DNA from: Platycnemis pennipes
Taxonomy: Eukaryota; Arthropoda; Insecta; Odonata; Platycnemididae
DNA length: 64,000 bases
Assembly: GCA_933228895.1 (NCBI GenBank)
Contig: OW121857.1
Coordinates: 77,495,672-77,559,671, forward strand
Reading direction: 5' to 3'
Position 1 is the stretch's first letter. Each line of letters begins with the position of its first letter. A program made the position numbers and the translations under genes. Shown in pieces: positions 22,486 to 35,575 of this stretch. Under the pieces are notes generated by a model. That model was not told where the DNA came from, did no database searches, and saw only the letters and a program-made list of their open reading frames with translations.

Positions 22486-22526
22486 ATTCCTCCAAGAATC
22501 ATGAGCAGGATGATTCTTGGAGGAAT
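22486..22526. repeat. 17-bp perfect hairpin, 7-nt loop
   Basis: ATTCCTCCAAGAATCAT (22486-22502) and its exact reverse complement (22510-22526) flank GAGCAGG. Confidence 0.85.
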
Positions 22527-25500
22527 GAACTCGAAATTTGAACACGAAATTAGAGAGATAGGTGACGAAGGAAAACGAAACGAAACGAACCTCTTGTGAG
22601 ACAAATAAATCAATTCAGAAGAGGAAATATAGGTCACCCAATCATGAGATAGGAATTTATGACAAGGATTATGCTAAACTTTGCGAAATCGGTTAAATAA
22701 CAAACGTGATGATGACAAATAGACCTGTGAAATATTCAGATCGAAATATTGCTCCACGATATTAACTTCACATCGCTAAAACGTCGATATATGGACTTAG
22801 CGATACGTAAATTGGCAATATCTTATTAGCTCGCGTGATACGGCATATCGCATCAGCTTACTGCCAGTTTCTTCACGCATGTTTCCAAATGGCTCCTTGA
22901 AGGTCGTCATCATCGTTTAATATTATTCCCGATCATAAGATGCTAACCTGTCAACTGTTTCCCTTGAAAATTAACCATTCAAGCTGAATGAGGAAACTAA
23001 ATAGCACTAAAGTAGCCAAAAGAGTTTAAATTTAAGAGCTGAAATCGACTTAATTTTGAAAATTACGGGCTTGAATTCCATAATTTAAATTTCTGTCAAC
23101 TGACCTATGACTCTTTCCGAATGCCAAAAAAAATCTTTGATGGTGAAATACTCGAATATAATATCTCGAATGAAAATGATAACAGTAATGCAAGAAATCC
23201 CCATATTCTCTCGCGATGCATATACTTATTTCAATAACCTGTGAATAAAAAAATTCAATCCTCATTTTCTGTCCTTTCCAAATTTATTTCAGTAGAATAG
23301 GCTTCAACAAGTATGATTTAAATAATCAATCATGTATTCGTTATGCTAATTACGTAACTTTAATTAATTAAAACTACAGAAAAAACAGCAATATATACTG
23401 GTATATTATATTTACTATCTTCCTTAACAACCAAAATGTCTTTGAAAGTAAGAGGATGTAGCATCACAGTGTAGTGAATGCGTAGCTATTAATAGGTGCA
23501 CTTTACTCGCAGCATAACTAAAGTAAAATGCGTTACGTCGCTTTTATGAGTACATCGTCCATCTCCTTGTTATCACATAGCATCTTTATTTTGAGCAGCA
23601 GGAAATTAATACACTTTAAGCCGGGAAAACGTACATTTGCAATTCACAGATTCAAATGAGAGGGGGCACCAACTCATACAGCCTAATGGAATTTTGTCAT
23701 CTTCCAAGAATAAGTCCGATCCTCAACACATTTTAAGGTGAAGTATTCGTTAGGGAAACACGCTAACTCCATCCGTAGCGTTGGTTTTGTATACTTTCGG
23801 GCCCTGAACCCTTTCGTGTCACTCGTTCTAACCACCCCTCACCACTAAAAGGCCAGCGTAAATCTGACTTACGCTACGAGCAACTGACTTGATGAGGTGT
23901 GAGATAAGTCTTAGGTTCAAGAAGCCACGGCAGGCGCCGCGTTATTCAATGCAAAAACTACTAAAATGCTCATTCACGGCTTTCAGCCTCGGAATGCACG
24001 CTATCTGGGAGAGATGAAGGAGAAATGCCGGTGATAATTGTTCAAAATCCTCCGCATTTTACGAAGCGTGAAACTAAGGAGGGGGAGGAGGAGGTGGTGA
24101 CTAAGTGCTCAGAGATGAAAACTACGACGCACAGCCAAGAAACGCCGTATATAGCCTTACCCATTTGCGAGCTGAGATAAATAGCCGTAATTGCACGCCA
24201 GCGCCGAGGAAGAGTAAATTTAGTGGGATATATCAAAATCAAGAGCTAATTCTGCAGTTTCGCCTACGATTTTCTAAATATTCTGCGAGACGGAAAATCA
24301 CAGTTCACTCATTATGTACATAATAAGCTGCGTTCCAAATAGATTACTTTATCGAGAGCAAGTATGAAATCGAATTTTTCGAAGTAAAAAAAACAAACAT
24401 AATCTATTCATTTGCGTATTATCCTTGTCTCGATTGTGGAAAGCAATGAGTCAGCAGGTTCAAAAAGAACTATACATGCTCTCCTTCAAATAAACAGTAT
24501 CGATATTTAAATATAATCAATATCGATAATTAAAGCCATTTTGCCATGCTGCAGGATATAGTTTGAAAGTATGGAAATTGCCAGAAAACTATCAGTACAT
24601 GCCAAGTACCTAACGCACACCTTCTTAAGGTTTCAGGGCGTTGCGATCTCAACAAGAGAAGGAAGGGGACGAGGCATAAGATCGTTTTACACACGGACCG
24701 AGTTGAAATAAAGGAATAAGAGAATAGAGCAAGATCCAGTCTCGAAATTAATCTACTCTGTAAGTAAACCAAAATTGTCAGCAGTAACTTTGCGTGAAAA
24801 GTTACTAGTTGCTTCAATTGGTGTTAAGAGGGGAAACGGCTGACAACTACGGCACTTAGTGCTTTTAGAATAGGCGGGTATTTAATTAACGATATGGATA
24901 TAGTGTAAGGAGTAAGGGTGACAGAAACTTAGCATCGATAGTACCCTGCTCAGGAACCAATGTGTCCACTGATTTACGTCCCACCGGCACTTGAAGCGCT
25001 CTCCGCATAGTATTCCAGAAGGAGCCTGAATACCAATGAAAAATCCTACACTTAACGACTTGAACACACACCCTCAAGATGGGAGGCCTGTATCCTTCAG
25101 CACCACACAAATCAGATCCTCAGGAAAAGTGACCGAAAATTAAGTAACAGAAAGTAACAGGAGTGAAAGTTTACAGAATGAAGTTTACATCATCTGGGTT
25201 ACGTAGCAGAAATCTGTCGAAGCCTAGAGTCAGACTTTTTTTTAACAGCGAAAAATATAGATACTTGGTCAACTTACGTAGTTACGTATGGAATGGTCAT
25301 CGCTAAGAGCTTTCGGAAAGAGCTATTTACGTGGTGTTCATTCATGCATCAGAAGATGAGACCACTAGCATACGTTTTAAATAATGATTATTTGATGAAG
25401 GCGAAAGAAATGAGGTCCAAGATTGGGTTAAGGAATGCAAATGGAATAAAAAGCAGCATTTGTTGCTTCAATGATCCATCTTCAGAGCGTAACATAATGA

Positions 25501-25999
25501 CGACCGTGCAAATTGATCTTTTAGAGCGGTCGGTGAGGAAGACAATTCGACTAATATACTTTAGCATTTTATCATTATTGATGGACCCGGGAAAGGGGAA
25601 ATAAATTATTAGCGCCACATGTCCACTGATCGACGACCTGCAGGATGAAAACGAATTTAATGAAAGTCAATAGAATGGCTAAAGGAACGGCGACATCGCC
25701 TGAGCTAGAAGCAAGCAATTTTTACTCCAACTGTTCACAGCATGAGATCAGCACAAACTGCGCAGGACGACAAGTCATAGAAAACGACAACCTATTTGAG
25801 CGATGTTTCCATTCCGAAAATAACCACACGTCAATATCTTCCGTCAAGTAACTGCGGCGATGACATGGACGTATGAGGAAGTAATGGTGGATGCCTGTAG
25901 CGTTTAACATTACTTCCGTTGGACAGTGCATTGACTGATTACATCGCAGGACTGATTAAAGTCCGGTCTACCGATAGTTTCCCGTTGTGCCATGCCTAC
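22527..25999. other. Unassigned AT-rich DNA
   Basis: Short open frames only; the longest (103 codons, 25293-25604) has no recognisable domain. No repeat family identified. Confidence 0.45.
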
Positions 26000-26520
26000 C
26001 GTTCCCTTTACCACAAATGTGCTCAGTAGAATCTCCATTGGGGCCCTAGAGACATGCCTCTGGTCTTTAGGGATCATTCCAAAGGCCCGGTTTATTCCTC
26101 GGTAGGGAAACAGTGAGAGAATGCCTCAGGCCGCTTTGGGCCTTTTCTTGCCTCTTTTCAGCCCCTGAGGACGTGCTGGGTCCCTAATTTCCTACCGCCC
26201 TTCTTTAAATCCTTAAAAGGAGAGGCGGGAGGGTGATTTGGTAGGAGAATGGCCCTAATTGATGGTCCACACACACTCCACAATGGAGCACCCGAGAAAG
26301 ACGAATGATGTTTGAACGGTGTACTGTCTCGGGGGTCGATCTTTGGAAAATAAGCTTCCAAGAAACAAAGCGCCCGAAATCGATTCATCAAACATCTTGC
26401 ACCCGCAATCGAGCGGCAGGTGAATCAGGGGGGATTTTCTCATCTCTCGGCAAAAAAGGATCCAATCTAGCCTTCCAATAAGCCGTGACTTATTCCGATG
26501 AATAGACATTTCAGCGCCGT
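26000..26520. other. GC-raised patch
   Basis: GC-raised sequence with G- and C-rich stretches near 26150-26270. Overlapping minus-strand frames (26158-26391, 26255-26509) show no domain. Confidence 0.3.
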
Positions 26521-27689
26521 GATTCTATGGGGACGAGGCAGATGTTTATCCAACCGATCTGACTTCCCTTGTGCTCCGAGACGATGCGGTAAACATGAGG
26601 TGAGGATCCGGCTGTGATTAGAAACAGATTTTTTAAAGAAGAGTTCATTACACTGGAGTAGGCTCTTGAAAAAAATAGCAAGAGTTCGTAGAACCTTAAA
26701 TTAAAGCTTCTTCTCATTATTGAACTGATTAATGCGTAGCAAACATACTGAATTCAAAGTTAACGGTTTTGGGATTGACACAGTGGAATTCCTTCATTGA
26801 TGAGGGTAAGCGAAACATTGCAAATCCATAATTTTTAATGATAACGATGTTCATTTGAAGGAGACCATTATCGGGTGAGCAAGAATAATTTTTTAAAATA
26901 TGAAATGGTATTGTTTCTTTAACCTTCAATGATACTAAATTCGATGAACAGCAGCCAATTTATTTCCAATAAATTGACCTAAAACGTTAACTTCCATAAA
27001 AAGCTTGCCAAAAACGTAACTTTTGAAATTCGCGCCTTTAACTCCATCGTCCGACGTAATCCGAGAAGTAGGCATGTGACGTAACCTTACGTAACCATAT
27101 TGCAACCAAAATATTTACATATAAAAGCACAGTAGAGAAGAAAAGTGGAAAATTATGAGCAACGAGATGATGAAAATTCTTCTAATACAAGCCCACTCAG
27201 TGCAAAAATGAAAATTCGGGCTCCGTTATCAGAGCACGTGTATCTAACATATAAATTCATATCATCTTCCTGGAACGCCGTACGTCGTTAAGACGTACTA
27301 GAAAGTTGGTGAATGGGGAAAAAGACGCATTGTGATTGGTGTGTGAGAAAAAAGATTTTACCAATGGGGATTTCAGAATGGATACGAATGGCAATTTGGG
27401 GAATCGTCTTTTACCTCAGCATGCAGATATTCGAAATCTTTTGTTCTGCCTTCGAGGGGCTGCTGAGCGAAGCAGTTATTGCACACAAAAGAAACGCTAG
27501 TTCACTTACGGCACACGTGATTACGAGGAGGTACATGTTGACAGGTTAAGATCCAACTACGCAGCTTACATACCGTGGTTTTCAATCCTGAACCTGTTAC
27601 ACATAGACGCTCATTGGAAATAGGTGTGAGCGTGATATTATCTAGGCAGTTAATTTTCACTCTAAAGGATAAGTTTGGTAAAGAGCAAA
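26521..27689. other. Unassigned AT-rich DNA
   Basis: No gene or repeat supported. Confidence 0.5.
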
Positions 27690-27905
27690 TCCTGGCGTCA
27701 AAAATAGCTTACTCTTAACGAAAGACGCCAAGAAAAAAACGGTTTAACGTTCCTTCCGACGGCTGGAGAACATGAAATGCTCTTCACACTGGACTCAGTT
27801 GAGGACCAATTGCAAAATCTCTACCACTACCGGGAATCTGACCCGGGCACTCGGAGTTGGAGGTCGGTACCATAGCCACCACGCCAACCTGATCCTCTGC
27901 TTAAC
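27690..27905 (-). mobile_element. tRNA-derived SINE with shared central domain
   Basis: On the minus strand a tRNA-like head has box A TTGGCGTGGTGGCTATGG (about 27892-27875) and box B GGGTCAGATTCCC (about 27843-27831). It is followed by a copy of the shared domain (CAGCCGTCGGAAGGAACG, then TTAAACCG, about 27765-27740) and CTTGGCGTCTTTCG. Same order as 54855-55065. Confidence 0.75.
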
Positions 27906-27944
27906 TGTGCAAGCTTTATATTCAAAATGACACCAACGTCCTTC

Positions 27945-28200
27945 TCTTCATCTAAATCTACATCTACATAATACCCTGCGAGCCACCAAAAAGGTGTGTG
28001 GCAGGGGGTGAACTCTCACCAAACATGCACTACATATCATGCATAAAATTTGTAATTAAAAATTAATATAGCAAAACATACATGCAAAAACATGCAGTTA
28101 GTTGGGTTAGCTTTAAGTCCTTATACATACATGCAGCTACCAATGTTATCCATTGCTACACTCGTACTGGATACATTTACCGTTATTCAAATCTCTTCTC
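27945..28200 (-). mobile_element. LINE-A 3' UTR copy
   Basis: It opens with the (CTACAT) tail and TAATACCCTGCGAGCCACC, then runs through ACCAAACATGCACTACATAT and the GTTAGCTTTAAGTCC stretch. It reaches the coding-end remnant near 28160-28200, collinear with 13835-14110. Severely 5'-truncated. Confidence 0.9.
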
Positions 28201-28314
28201 CCAGTGGAAACAACAGCTCGAGTAGTGGAAGCAAAGGAAAATAGCATTGTCATTAGTAAATGGAGAAAATACTCAAAACGAGAAATGCACAAGAAGGGTA
28301 AGGGAAAATTGCAG

Positions 28315-28420
28315 GTCTCGAAGGTGACGGGGTAATGTCCCCGACTTCTATTCCTGAGGTCGCGGGTTCGAGTTCAGCCTGGGTCGGGTTTTCACCACCC
28401 AGGGCATGGCTATGTACGTA
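28315..28420 (+). mobile_element. tRNA-derived SINE, second type
   Basis: Box B GGGTTCGAGTTC is at 28364-28375 behind a decayed box A (GGTGACGGGGTAATG). The stretch 28386-28409 (GGGTTTTCACCACCCAGGGC...) matches 49625-49649, so these two copies form a family distinct from the central-domain SINEs. Confidence 0.65.
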
Positions 28421-28689
28421 GCGTATTTGTTATAGGCTATAGTGCCCGATATAAAAGGCCATCCGTGCTGTTTTCGGGTCTCTGGAAAATATGATGGCGA
28501 ATGAGTGACTCTGCCATTATGCACACAAGGTTGCATCCCATTAACTCCCTTCTTAACTCGATTCCAAGAATCGCACACGCCATTTGGAATAAGGTGACGA
28601 AACTCCACCCACAAGATGCGAACAATAAAAATGGCATTTCACGCCAATTAAACCTTTTTACGAGAGCAAAGATTTTCGTGTTCCGCCGA

Positions 28690-29460
28690 CTCTGCGTTCA
28701 CACGTGACATCCTGTGGCCCGTTCTCCCCTCCTCCCCAATTCCCCCCCGTAACCTGACGCGGCAAGAGTCCTCGATTAAGTCTCCGGAGGTCGGGAAAAG
28801 GAAAGAAATGGTCAGGAGCTGTTGGAGAAGGTTAAAAAAAAAAGTCCACTCCCAACCCGTTAAAATGAAAAACGATTGGGAAGAGAAATTTTCGGTGGAG
28901 TACAAAGGAAATGGGGGGAGGGGTCCATGGAGTGTGGGATGAGGGAGTCACAAAACCTTTGGGATCCTTAAAAATGTTCCTACCGGAGATGACATATGGT
29001 CCCTGGAGACAAGGGTGACACTTCCTGCAAATGATCCGTCCAGCACGCTCTTTTGTTTTGCCAGTCACTGGGAGTTTTCGTGGTCGGGTTCTTCCCCTTA
29101 AGCTCCCAGCGACCCGAGACGTTGGTACCTCCCCCTTCCGCCCCAGTCGCAACTTCAGTCCTCCGACCCTTCTTTCACTAAAAGCCACCGCGGTCCCATA
29201 CAACATTTCCACCCACCCACGACCCACAGAGGCAGCCGAAAAGTCCAACCAACTTCCATCACGACTGCATGGGGTGAGGGATATATGGGAGGCTTTATTT
29301 AAGCCCCCTCGCGGAGATTTAAGCCCTGAATCTTGAGACGGGAAATCCATCGCGGGACAAGGGAGGGGCTTCGGCTTTGTTCATCCGCTGGCCAACACGC
29401 GTCGGTAAGTAACGGCGACAGACATAAACAAGGGGGGAAGGAACAGAGCATCATCGCCAA
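28690..29460. other. GC/CpG-rich patch with a 172-codon open frame
   Basis: GC-rich block. The minus-strand frame 28832-29350 is 172 codons long, basic and rich in Gly, Arg, Ser and Pro. It contains a CRKCHPC-like cysteine stretch but no recognised domain, and a 101-codon frame runs opposite (29031-29336). No splice-site pair or codon pattern supports a gene. Most likely compositional; a small chance of a lineage-specific exon. Confidence 0.3.
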
Positions 29461-29659
29461 AATGGCAAGAAATCTGAAACCGTTGGTAGCTAGGTGCATG
29501 GAGTTAATAAATCAGTCGATGGAATTACTTCATTCTGTTACAATACAAGTTTAATAACGACGCAAAATATTATTTAATCTGAAAAACCCAGGCTAGTAAG
29601 AAGAAACTCATTCACTAAGTGCTCACCGCTGCGAATCAGTATTAAATTAAATTTAGTGA

Positions 29660-29720
29660 TTTTAACGCTGTTTCGAAATATATTACCTGGATTTCAACGA
29701 TTAAGTTCCATCATCAGGAT
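29660..29720 (-). other. CTGATGA...CGAAAC motif
   Basis: The minus strand reads CCTGATGATGGAACTTAATC, and about 30 nt later TTTCGAAACAGCG. The order recalls the CTGATGA/GAAA arrangement found near ends of Penelope-like and related elements, but helix II does not form, so it is only a sequence echo. Confidence 0.25.
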
Positions 29721-31658
29721 GTTATATAATACACTAACCTTTGATAACGATACTTGCGTGTGCTGTTTTATAAAAATTATTTTTTCAGCTTCATGATTAT
29801 AAATGGCTAAAAATTGCTCCTTAAAAGCGATAAATAATTCATTGCTGCTGTTTTTAGGGGAAGAAACCGACAACGAAGTTTATTTGCGGGAAAACAATCT
29901 CTGGTGTAAATAATATCCTGATAAATCCAAATTAAGGCTTGTCTTAATTAAATATATATTATTCCTCCACAGTTACATTTGGCAGAATATGCCTCAAGCA
30001 CGTTTAGGATAAGTTTTCACTTATAATGCTAAAAAAAAACGTCTGTGTCACTGCATAAGCGTAGTGTATGCTTGGTATTGTTTAGATATCGGAAACGCAC
30101 CTTCAAGGAGATTAAAATAATATCGTTTCAGTAGGTGTACATGACCGCATAAATGAAATATGCCACAGAAGCGCGAAATTAGGATAATTATTCGATTGAA
30201 TATCCAGCAACACTTTACCAACTGATGAAATATAATCGAGAAAATGAACTAATGGGGATACGAATAACTCTGCCACAGTGAACTAGCTGTCACAGGCTTA
30301 TTAAACAAATTCTGGATTACAGTAAATAATGCTGTGAGCATCTTAGGCATGTGAAATACCAGCCAACAGATACCTACGTGAGAACAACCAAGAAAATGTT
30401 CTACACGTTTCTCAAAGTTCTATTAAAGTTATATCAGAATAAATTTATTTACAGCAAGTATACATAGGTTTTACATCTAAATAAAATCAATTTCAAAACG
30501 CAGGTGTGCCAAAACAGTCCACTGCATAGCACTGCACACAGATACAAATGCATTATCCTCTTCATCTGAGATGCTAATAATTTGTTTTTTTTCCGGGAAA
30601 ATTACTTCATATCGTACATTTCTTAATATTAGGATTATCAACCGTTTCCTAATGAATATCAGAGTTGAAACGAAAAGAAATAATGACAACCAAAAAACCT
30701 CCAAGCGACAGAGACATGCGCCTAGGGTACTAATAGGAATTGTGAGCGAAGTAATTAATTAAAGCTTTTACTTATGCTAACTAATACCTGACGATTTTTT
30801 TGGCAAATGATATTACCCTTTCATTGGATAAGTCGACACTACAATCAAGTAATTAAGTGAGAAACAACATTTATGTAAGGAGTATTTGCTAGCTATCTGG
30901 TAGTAATTACTAGAAGAAACGAAAATCACATAATGCACCAGCGACCAAAGGAGGCCAAATCTTCTCAAAATAACTGTCACCAAGAGCGCTAGGAACCATT
31001 TAAGACTGTTTATGCTCGATAAATTCTGTAAGATGCGGATAGTTGCGTTGAAAAAAGGAAAGGGCTCGGTCCTCTGCCGAGTCAAATGGAAGAGAAGGTT
31101 CGAGATTGAGGGGGAATTGCAAAATTCTTATTTCCTGAGAAATGAGCTTCCCAGTCCGCAATCAAGGATTACGCTTCCTTCAACAACACTCACTAGCCAT
31201 TTATGGCGTGTGAATCTCCTCTTTTACACCAAAATACCCACTTGAGCGCCGCAGAGCACTGCCATAAATTACTCGAAAGCGTGAGTAAAAAGGCTGTGAA
31301 ATGAGGTTCAATCCACGTTCTTGAGTTCTACCAGCACAATCATCAGGGCAGAAAAAAATGCTCGCCAGAATCATTAGGATACATAGCATAAGCAATACAC
31401 TTCGAAGACCAGGAAAATCAATATTGTAGCGAACACAAATTAATGTGAGATAATTAATTGCACTACGACTATGACAATAAATGCACGTAATTGAGAGGAG
31501 ATAAGTAATGTAAAAATAAATATTTAAAACGAAGAATCTAGCTATGAGAATCAAGGGATGCCTTCATACTATTGCTTTGTGAGCCTAATTCAAGGAAAAA
31601 AATCAAAATATAACAAGAGTAATGGCTTTTACTGAAAAATCCACCTTTGACTCTAACA
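29721..31658. other. Unassigned AT-rich DNA
   Basis: No gene or repeat supported. Confidence 0.5.
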
Positions 31659-31711
31659 TACAGACGCTATAAAATCAACTGATTCAGGCGAGATGTAGTG
31701 GAAGTTTGACA

Positions 31712-31800
31712 TATTAGAATCAAATATCGGTGCACTTTTCCACAAGTAAGGTTTCCAAAAGTTTACTTGTGGAAAAGTGCACCGATATTTGATTCTAATA
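31712..31800. repeat. Perfect 38-bp hairpin, 13-nt loop
   Basis: Bases 31712-31749 (TATTAGAATCAAATATCGGT...) and 31763-31800 are exact reverse complements, separated by GGTTTCCAAAAGT. The outer end continues into TACAGACGCTATA (from 31799), which also occurs at 31662-31674, preceded there by TTGACTCTAACA, close to the TTGATTCTAA of the right arm. So one arm and its flank exist a second time in direct orientation about 137 bp to the left. Possible foldback or template-switch product, or an RNA hairpin precursor. Confidence 0.95.
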
Positions 31801-31812
31801 CAGACGCTATAT

Positions 31813-32969
31813 TTACTCACCCGTACAAATATAGTTTCGAAGAGGTACGTGAAGATAATATCAAAAGAACCAGGGGGAAAAACAGCTTTGGAGGAAGTAT
31901 CTCATTACGGAGGACATTGGAGGAGTAATATGAGTCCTGGGGTACTAATAAACAAGATATGGTCGGCAATAAAAGAGAGGAGAATGATACAGGAACATAA
32001 CAAAAAAATTGAATCGTAAAAAACTTTGGAAATGGAAGAAACATCATCTAATACGATTCAATATAGATGAATCTTACCCTACGTATAGAAAAAATCCAAA
32101 ATTGTACGATAAAATGACATTTTTCCTATATGACCGTTTCATAAACTTATTTTGAAGTCAAACAATCAGCTAAACAAGCCTATTCGACGATAATATTTGT
32201 GGAATAGGGCTATCTTTTTTATTGTTTGATTATGATATTCTTCAACTACGTCTCACTTGACACAGTTACCTCTTTCTGAGGCGTAATTACCTCAAAATGC
32301 CGTTAAGATATGATGTACTGCATGAACTAAATCCACATAAATTTGATTTTCAAGCTAAAATTAGTGATGTTAGGTATATGAATAGTGTACATGCTTTCGA
32401 TTTAGCTCTCCTTCGATCCATGTCCGAACTCCCTCCTCACAATGATGCGTTCACCAAACTCCTTTTTCACGTTCCCTGTTCCTAACTTCATACCGTTGTA
32501 TTTCTCTCTCTCCTCTTCCGCATTCACCCAACATCCGCCCGTCCATCACCTTTTTCTTCGCCTCCTTACCTCCCAAGACGGCATTAAGCTACGTTGCCTT
32601 CTCCACATTTCTGCCATCATTCTCTTTCCTCCATTCCACCTTTAACACTTCCTTTTGCGTCTTCTTTACTCAGCTTACCATCTTCGCCCCAAGTATCAAG
32701 TTTCTGCACCATAAAACACTATGCTACAGATTATAGCTGTAATACCTAATACATATAGTCTTCACCCCTTCATTAATTTCTTCCACTTTGCCATGAAGGT
32801 GAATGATATTTTATCTCAGAAAATTCAGCTGTTTTTCACATTAGCACGTAAATCCGTCTAAGCTTTTCGCTGCTAGTTCGCAATATTTGAATTTATTGAA
32901 ACCGTACTGTTAGTGATTACGCAACCGATTTTACTGGTAACGACTAATATTACTAGGGAAACCGGTGAT
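31813..32969. other. Unassigned DNA
   Basis: No gene supported. Bases about 32400-32690 are C/T-rich with short frames of no recognisable content. Confidence 0.45.
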
Positions 32970-33070
32970 TTCTATATCTACATCAACACAATACACTGCA
33001 AGTCACCGTAAAAGGACATGGAAAGTGTTGAATTATCATCAGGTATGTATTGATACTAGGAATATGAAAC
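32970..33070 (-). mobile_element. LINE-A 3' tail fragment
   Basis: TCTACATCAACACAATACAC, then TGCAAGTCACCGTAAAAGG and GTGTTGAATTATCATCAGGT follow the LINE-A terminal block, strongly decayed. Confidence 0.6.
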
Positions 33071-34179
33071 TTAGTTTAGCTACAAAAATGCGGCCATTAA
33101 TGCTTTATTAAAAGTATATAATAAACCGAATCCATCTAAAAAAAGGAAGTATTTTCGCTTCCAATACCGCTCCGTAAAAAGGTCATCATCCTATGGGACG
33201 GACATCGCTCAGCACATATAATTGACGTTTCTTTATAATCATGCAAAACAGAGAAATGTTTTACAATTTGTCTCATTCTCAGATAAAATCTTATCTTATC
33301 ATGTATTCTCGATGCCTTTCTCACACATTTAAGAAGAAGAAATCTACAAGGAAGAAGGACGCCTTGGTAGCTTGCCGTTTCTCTCACTGTACAAGAGATC
33401 ATTCTTGTATTTGGGGCCAAATTTTTTTAATGGCTTACCAGATTTCAAACTCGATATTACTACGAATTTTATGTTCTCTCTATCATTATAAATAAATTCC
33501 ACCATATTTCACATTAGACTTCGCTTTTATGATCCCTACTTCCTTCTAATATCCCACCCATCTTTCAGGACACAGTTTGACAGAATAACAATAATCACAC
33601 AAAAATAACACAAGAAACGAGAAAATATTTTTTAAACAGTCTTAAGCATTAATAATTGAACATGATTATACCAGTACAATCATGTTTATATAATCGTCTG
33701 TACTTATGCATAAAATTGTATCTCGATTAATTAATATTTGACTAGCTTAATATCGTCTCAATAGGCTCAAAATAAAAAGTATTACATAATTGTTACACAT
33801 GTTCTTGTAAGGATGCAAGGACTTTGGCGTAAAAACAGGATTGCATTTTAATGGTAGAAGGCAGATTCCCCACAGGTATGATTCCCTTGAGACTTCCTAA
33901 AGCTCCAATTAAATTATAAATCTGTATGTTCAACAGAAATGTTGGAGTATTAAATATTATTATTATTAAGTATCTGGCCGGATTTAGGAGTTTCCAGGAT
34001 CGACTTCCGGGAAAGGCTAATGATTTTTTTCTCTGTAGAAATTCTAATACTGTAGAATTTTTCACAGAGAAGTTTTTCAATGATTGTTTACTCATAGATA
34101 AAGGATGTCTCTTTGAGTTACCCCTGCCACACACCTTTGCGTTGCTCCTGGGTAAATGCTGACAAGTGGGGAAAAACCA
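33071..34179. other. Unassigned AT-rich DNA
   Basis: No gene supported. CCCCTGCCACACACCTTTGC at 34120-34139 recalls the LINE-A plus-strand terminus, but too little remains to call a copy. Confidence 0.4.
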
Positions 34180-34680
34180 ACTCGGACCGCCGCAGTATAT
34201 CTATTTCCAAGTCGTTCCCTCCGCCCGCCGAGCCCCTTTCACCGCGACTCCGTTTAGCATAAACTTCGGGGCTTTACAAGAACGTCGAGGGTCCCTGGGG
34301 ATAGCGACTCCACCACTTCCATCGCCCGCGCCGAGGGATTTTCACCCACTTCAAGTGGATTAAACGGCTAACGACCGCAGAGAGAGGGGGAGTGAGTAAG
34401 GGTGCGGAAAAAGAAGTCGGAGTGGGCGGTGGTGGAAGAGGATTTCCATTCTCAACGGCGCTGAGTGAGTCTAATGCGACAGCGTCTTTATCTCCCCTTT
34501 CTTCCCCCACCAACCATTTAGTCCGTTCGAAGAACTCGCGGGGAGCACATAAAGGGCACATGCAGTGAGCGTAATTTTTTATCCGAAATTATCCCCTTTT
34601 AAAAATAACAGATCATCACGGAGTATAAAGGGAGCCTTTTAGCATGAGAATCACACGTGCTACGAGGGGTGGAGAAAGCT
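34180..34680. other. GC/CpG-rich patch
   Basis: GC- and CpG-rich block with frames on both strands (34166-34363 plus, 34274-34561 minus) of Pro- and Arg-rich composition and no domain. Confidence 0.35.
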
Positions 34681-35289
34681 TTTTGAACGTCGCCAACATT
34701 TTTGGACAAAACTAAAAATGGTGATGACGCTCATAAAACCCTGTAAAATAACCAACAGAAAAGAGATTCCGTGAGAGAACAAACACTAACTTCCTGGGGA
34801 GGGTGTTGAAGCATTCGAGCAGTGGCAGCAGAAGACCAAGAGAAGCCTAAGGAATATCGTCTCCCAAGATTATTTCACAATATATAACGCATGTTAAATC
34901 CTAAGGAAAAAAAAACTATATCCATGCCTGCGGGAGAATATGAAACACGACTTTCGAGCTTCCAAGCCATTGCATTAAAGACCTGGCTACATGCACTTTC
35001 TAGCTTTAGCATGTGACTTTTGACTATCGTTATTTTTGTGCAATTATAGTTATTTTGTCAAACCGTCCCTTGAATGAAAGGTGGGAAATTAGCAAGAGGT
35101 AGGGATCCAAAAAGTTTAACGCGTGATGCGGTGGAATTTCTTCAATATAATGGTAAGAATATATACATTATCATGTAGTAATATCGATAAACCATGGTCG
35201 TCGAGAAGCAAACATTTCAATTAAGTGTATTCTATCATTAGAGACGCAAACTTTTCAGGAAACGATGGAAGGGTGAAGCGAAACACAAC
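34681..35289. other. Unassigned AT-rich DNA
   Basis: No gene or repeat supported. Confidence 0.5.
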
Positions 35290-35575
35290 ATCGGCATCAA
35301 CTTGCTCTAAGCGAAAGAAGCCAAGGGGCCAACGGTTTTACTTCCCTCCCGAATGACGGAGTACTGAACCTTAGGTGCCCCCTACTATGCACGTAACTGT
35401 GGACCGTTTACCGACTGAAAAAATCTGTCTGCAGAGGAGCTCTCCACTCAGCTCTCAAGTAGAAATTGGCGTTCCACCGAAAACTCTTTGCTACTGCTGG
35501 CATTCGAGCCAGCTCCTTCGGAATAAATAGCTAGTACTGGCCACCAAACCAACACGAAATACGAGATTGTGTCCG
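35290..35575 (-). mobile_element. tRNA-derived SINE with shared central domain
   Basis: On the minus strand, TTGGTTTGGTGGCCAGTACT (box A region, about 35552-35533) and GGCTCGAATGCC (box B, about 35507-35496) form the head. It is followed by TTCAGTACTCCGTCATTCGG (from about 35369) and GGAAGTAAAACCGTTGGCCC, the shared domain. A complete head-domain arrangement. Confidence 0.75.

Noticed and set aside
28832..29350. A 172-codon minus-strand frame as a gene
   Set aside because: GC-rich composition, an opposing 101-codon frame, no recognised domain and no clear splice sites; kept only as part of a patch.
34110..34155. LINE-A terminal fragment
   Set aside because: Only about 20 bases resemble the terminus, and the following block does not match.
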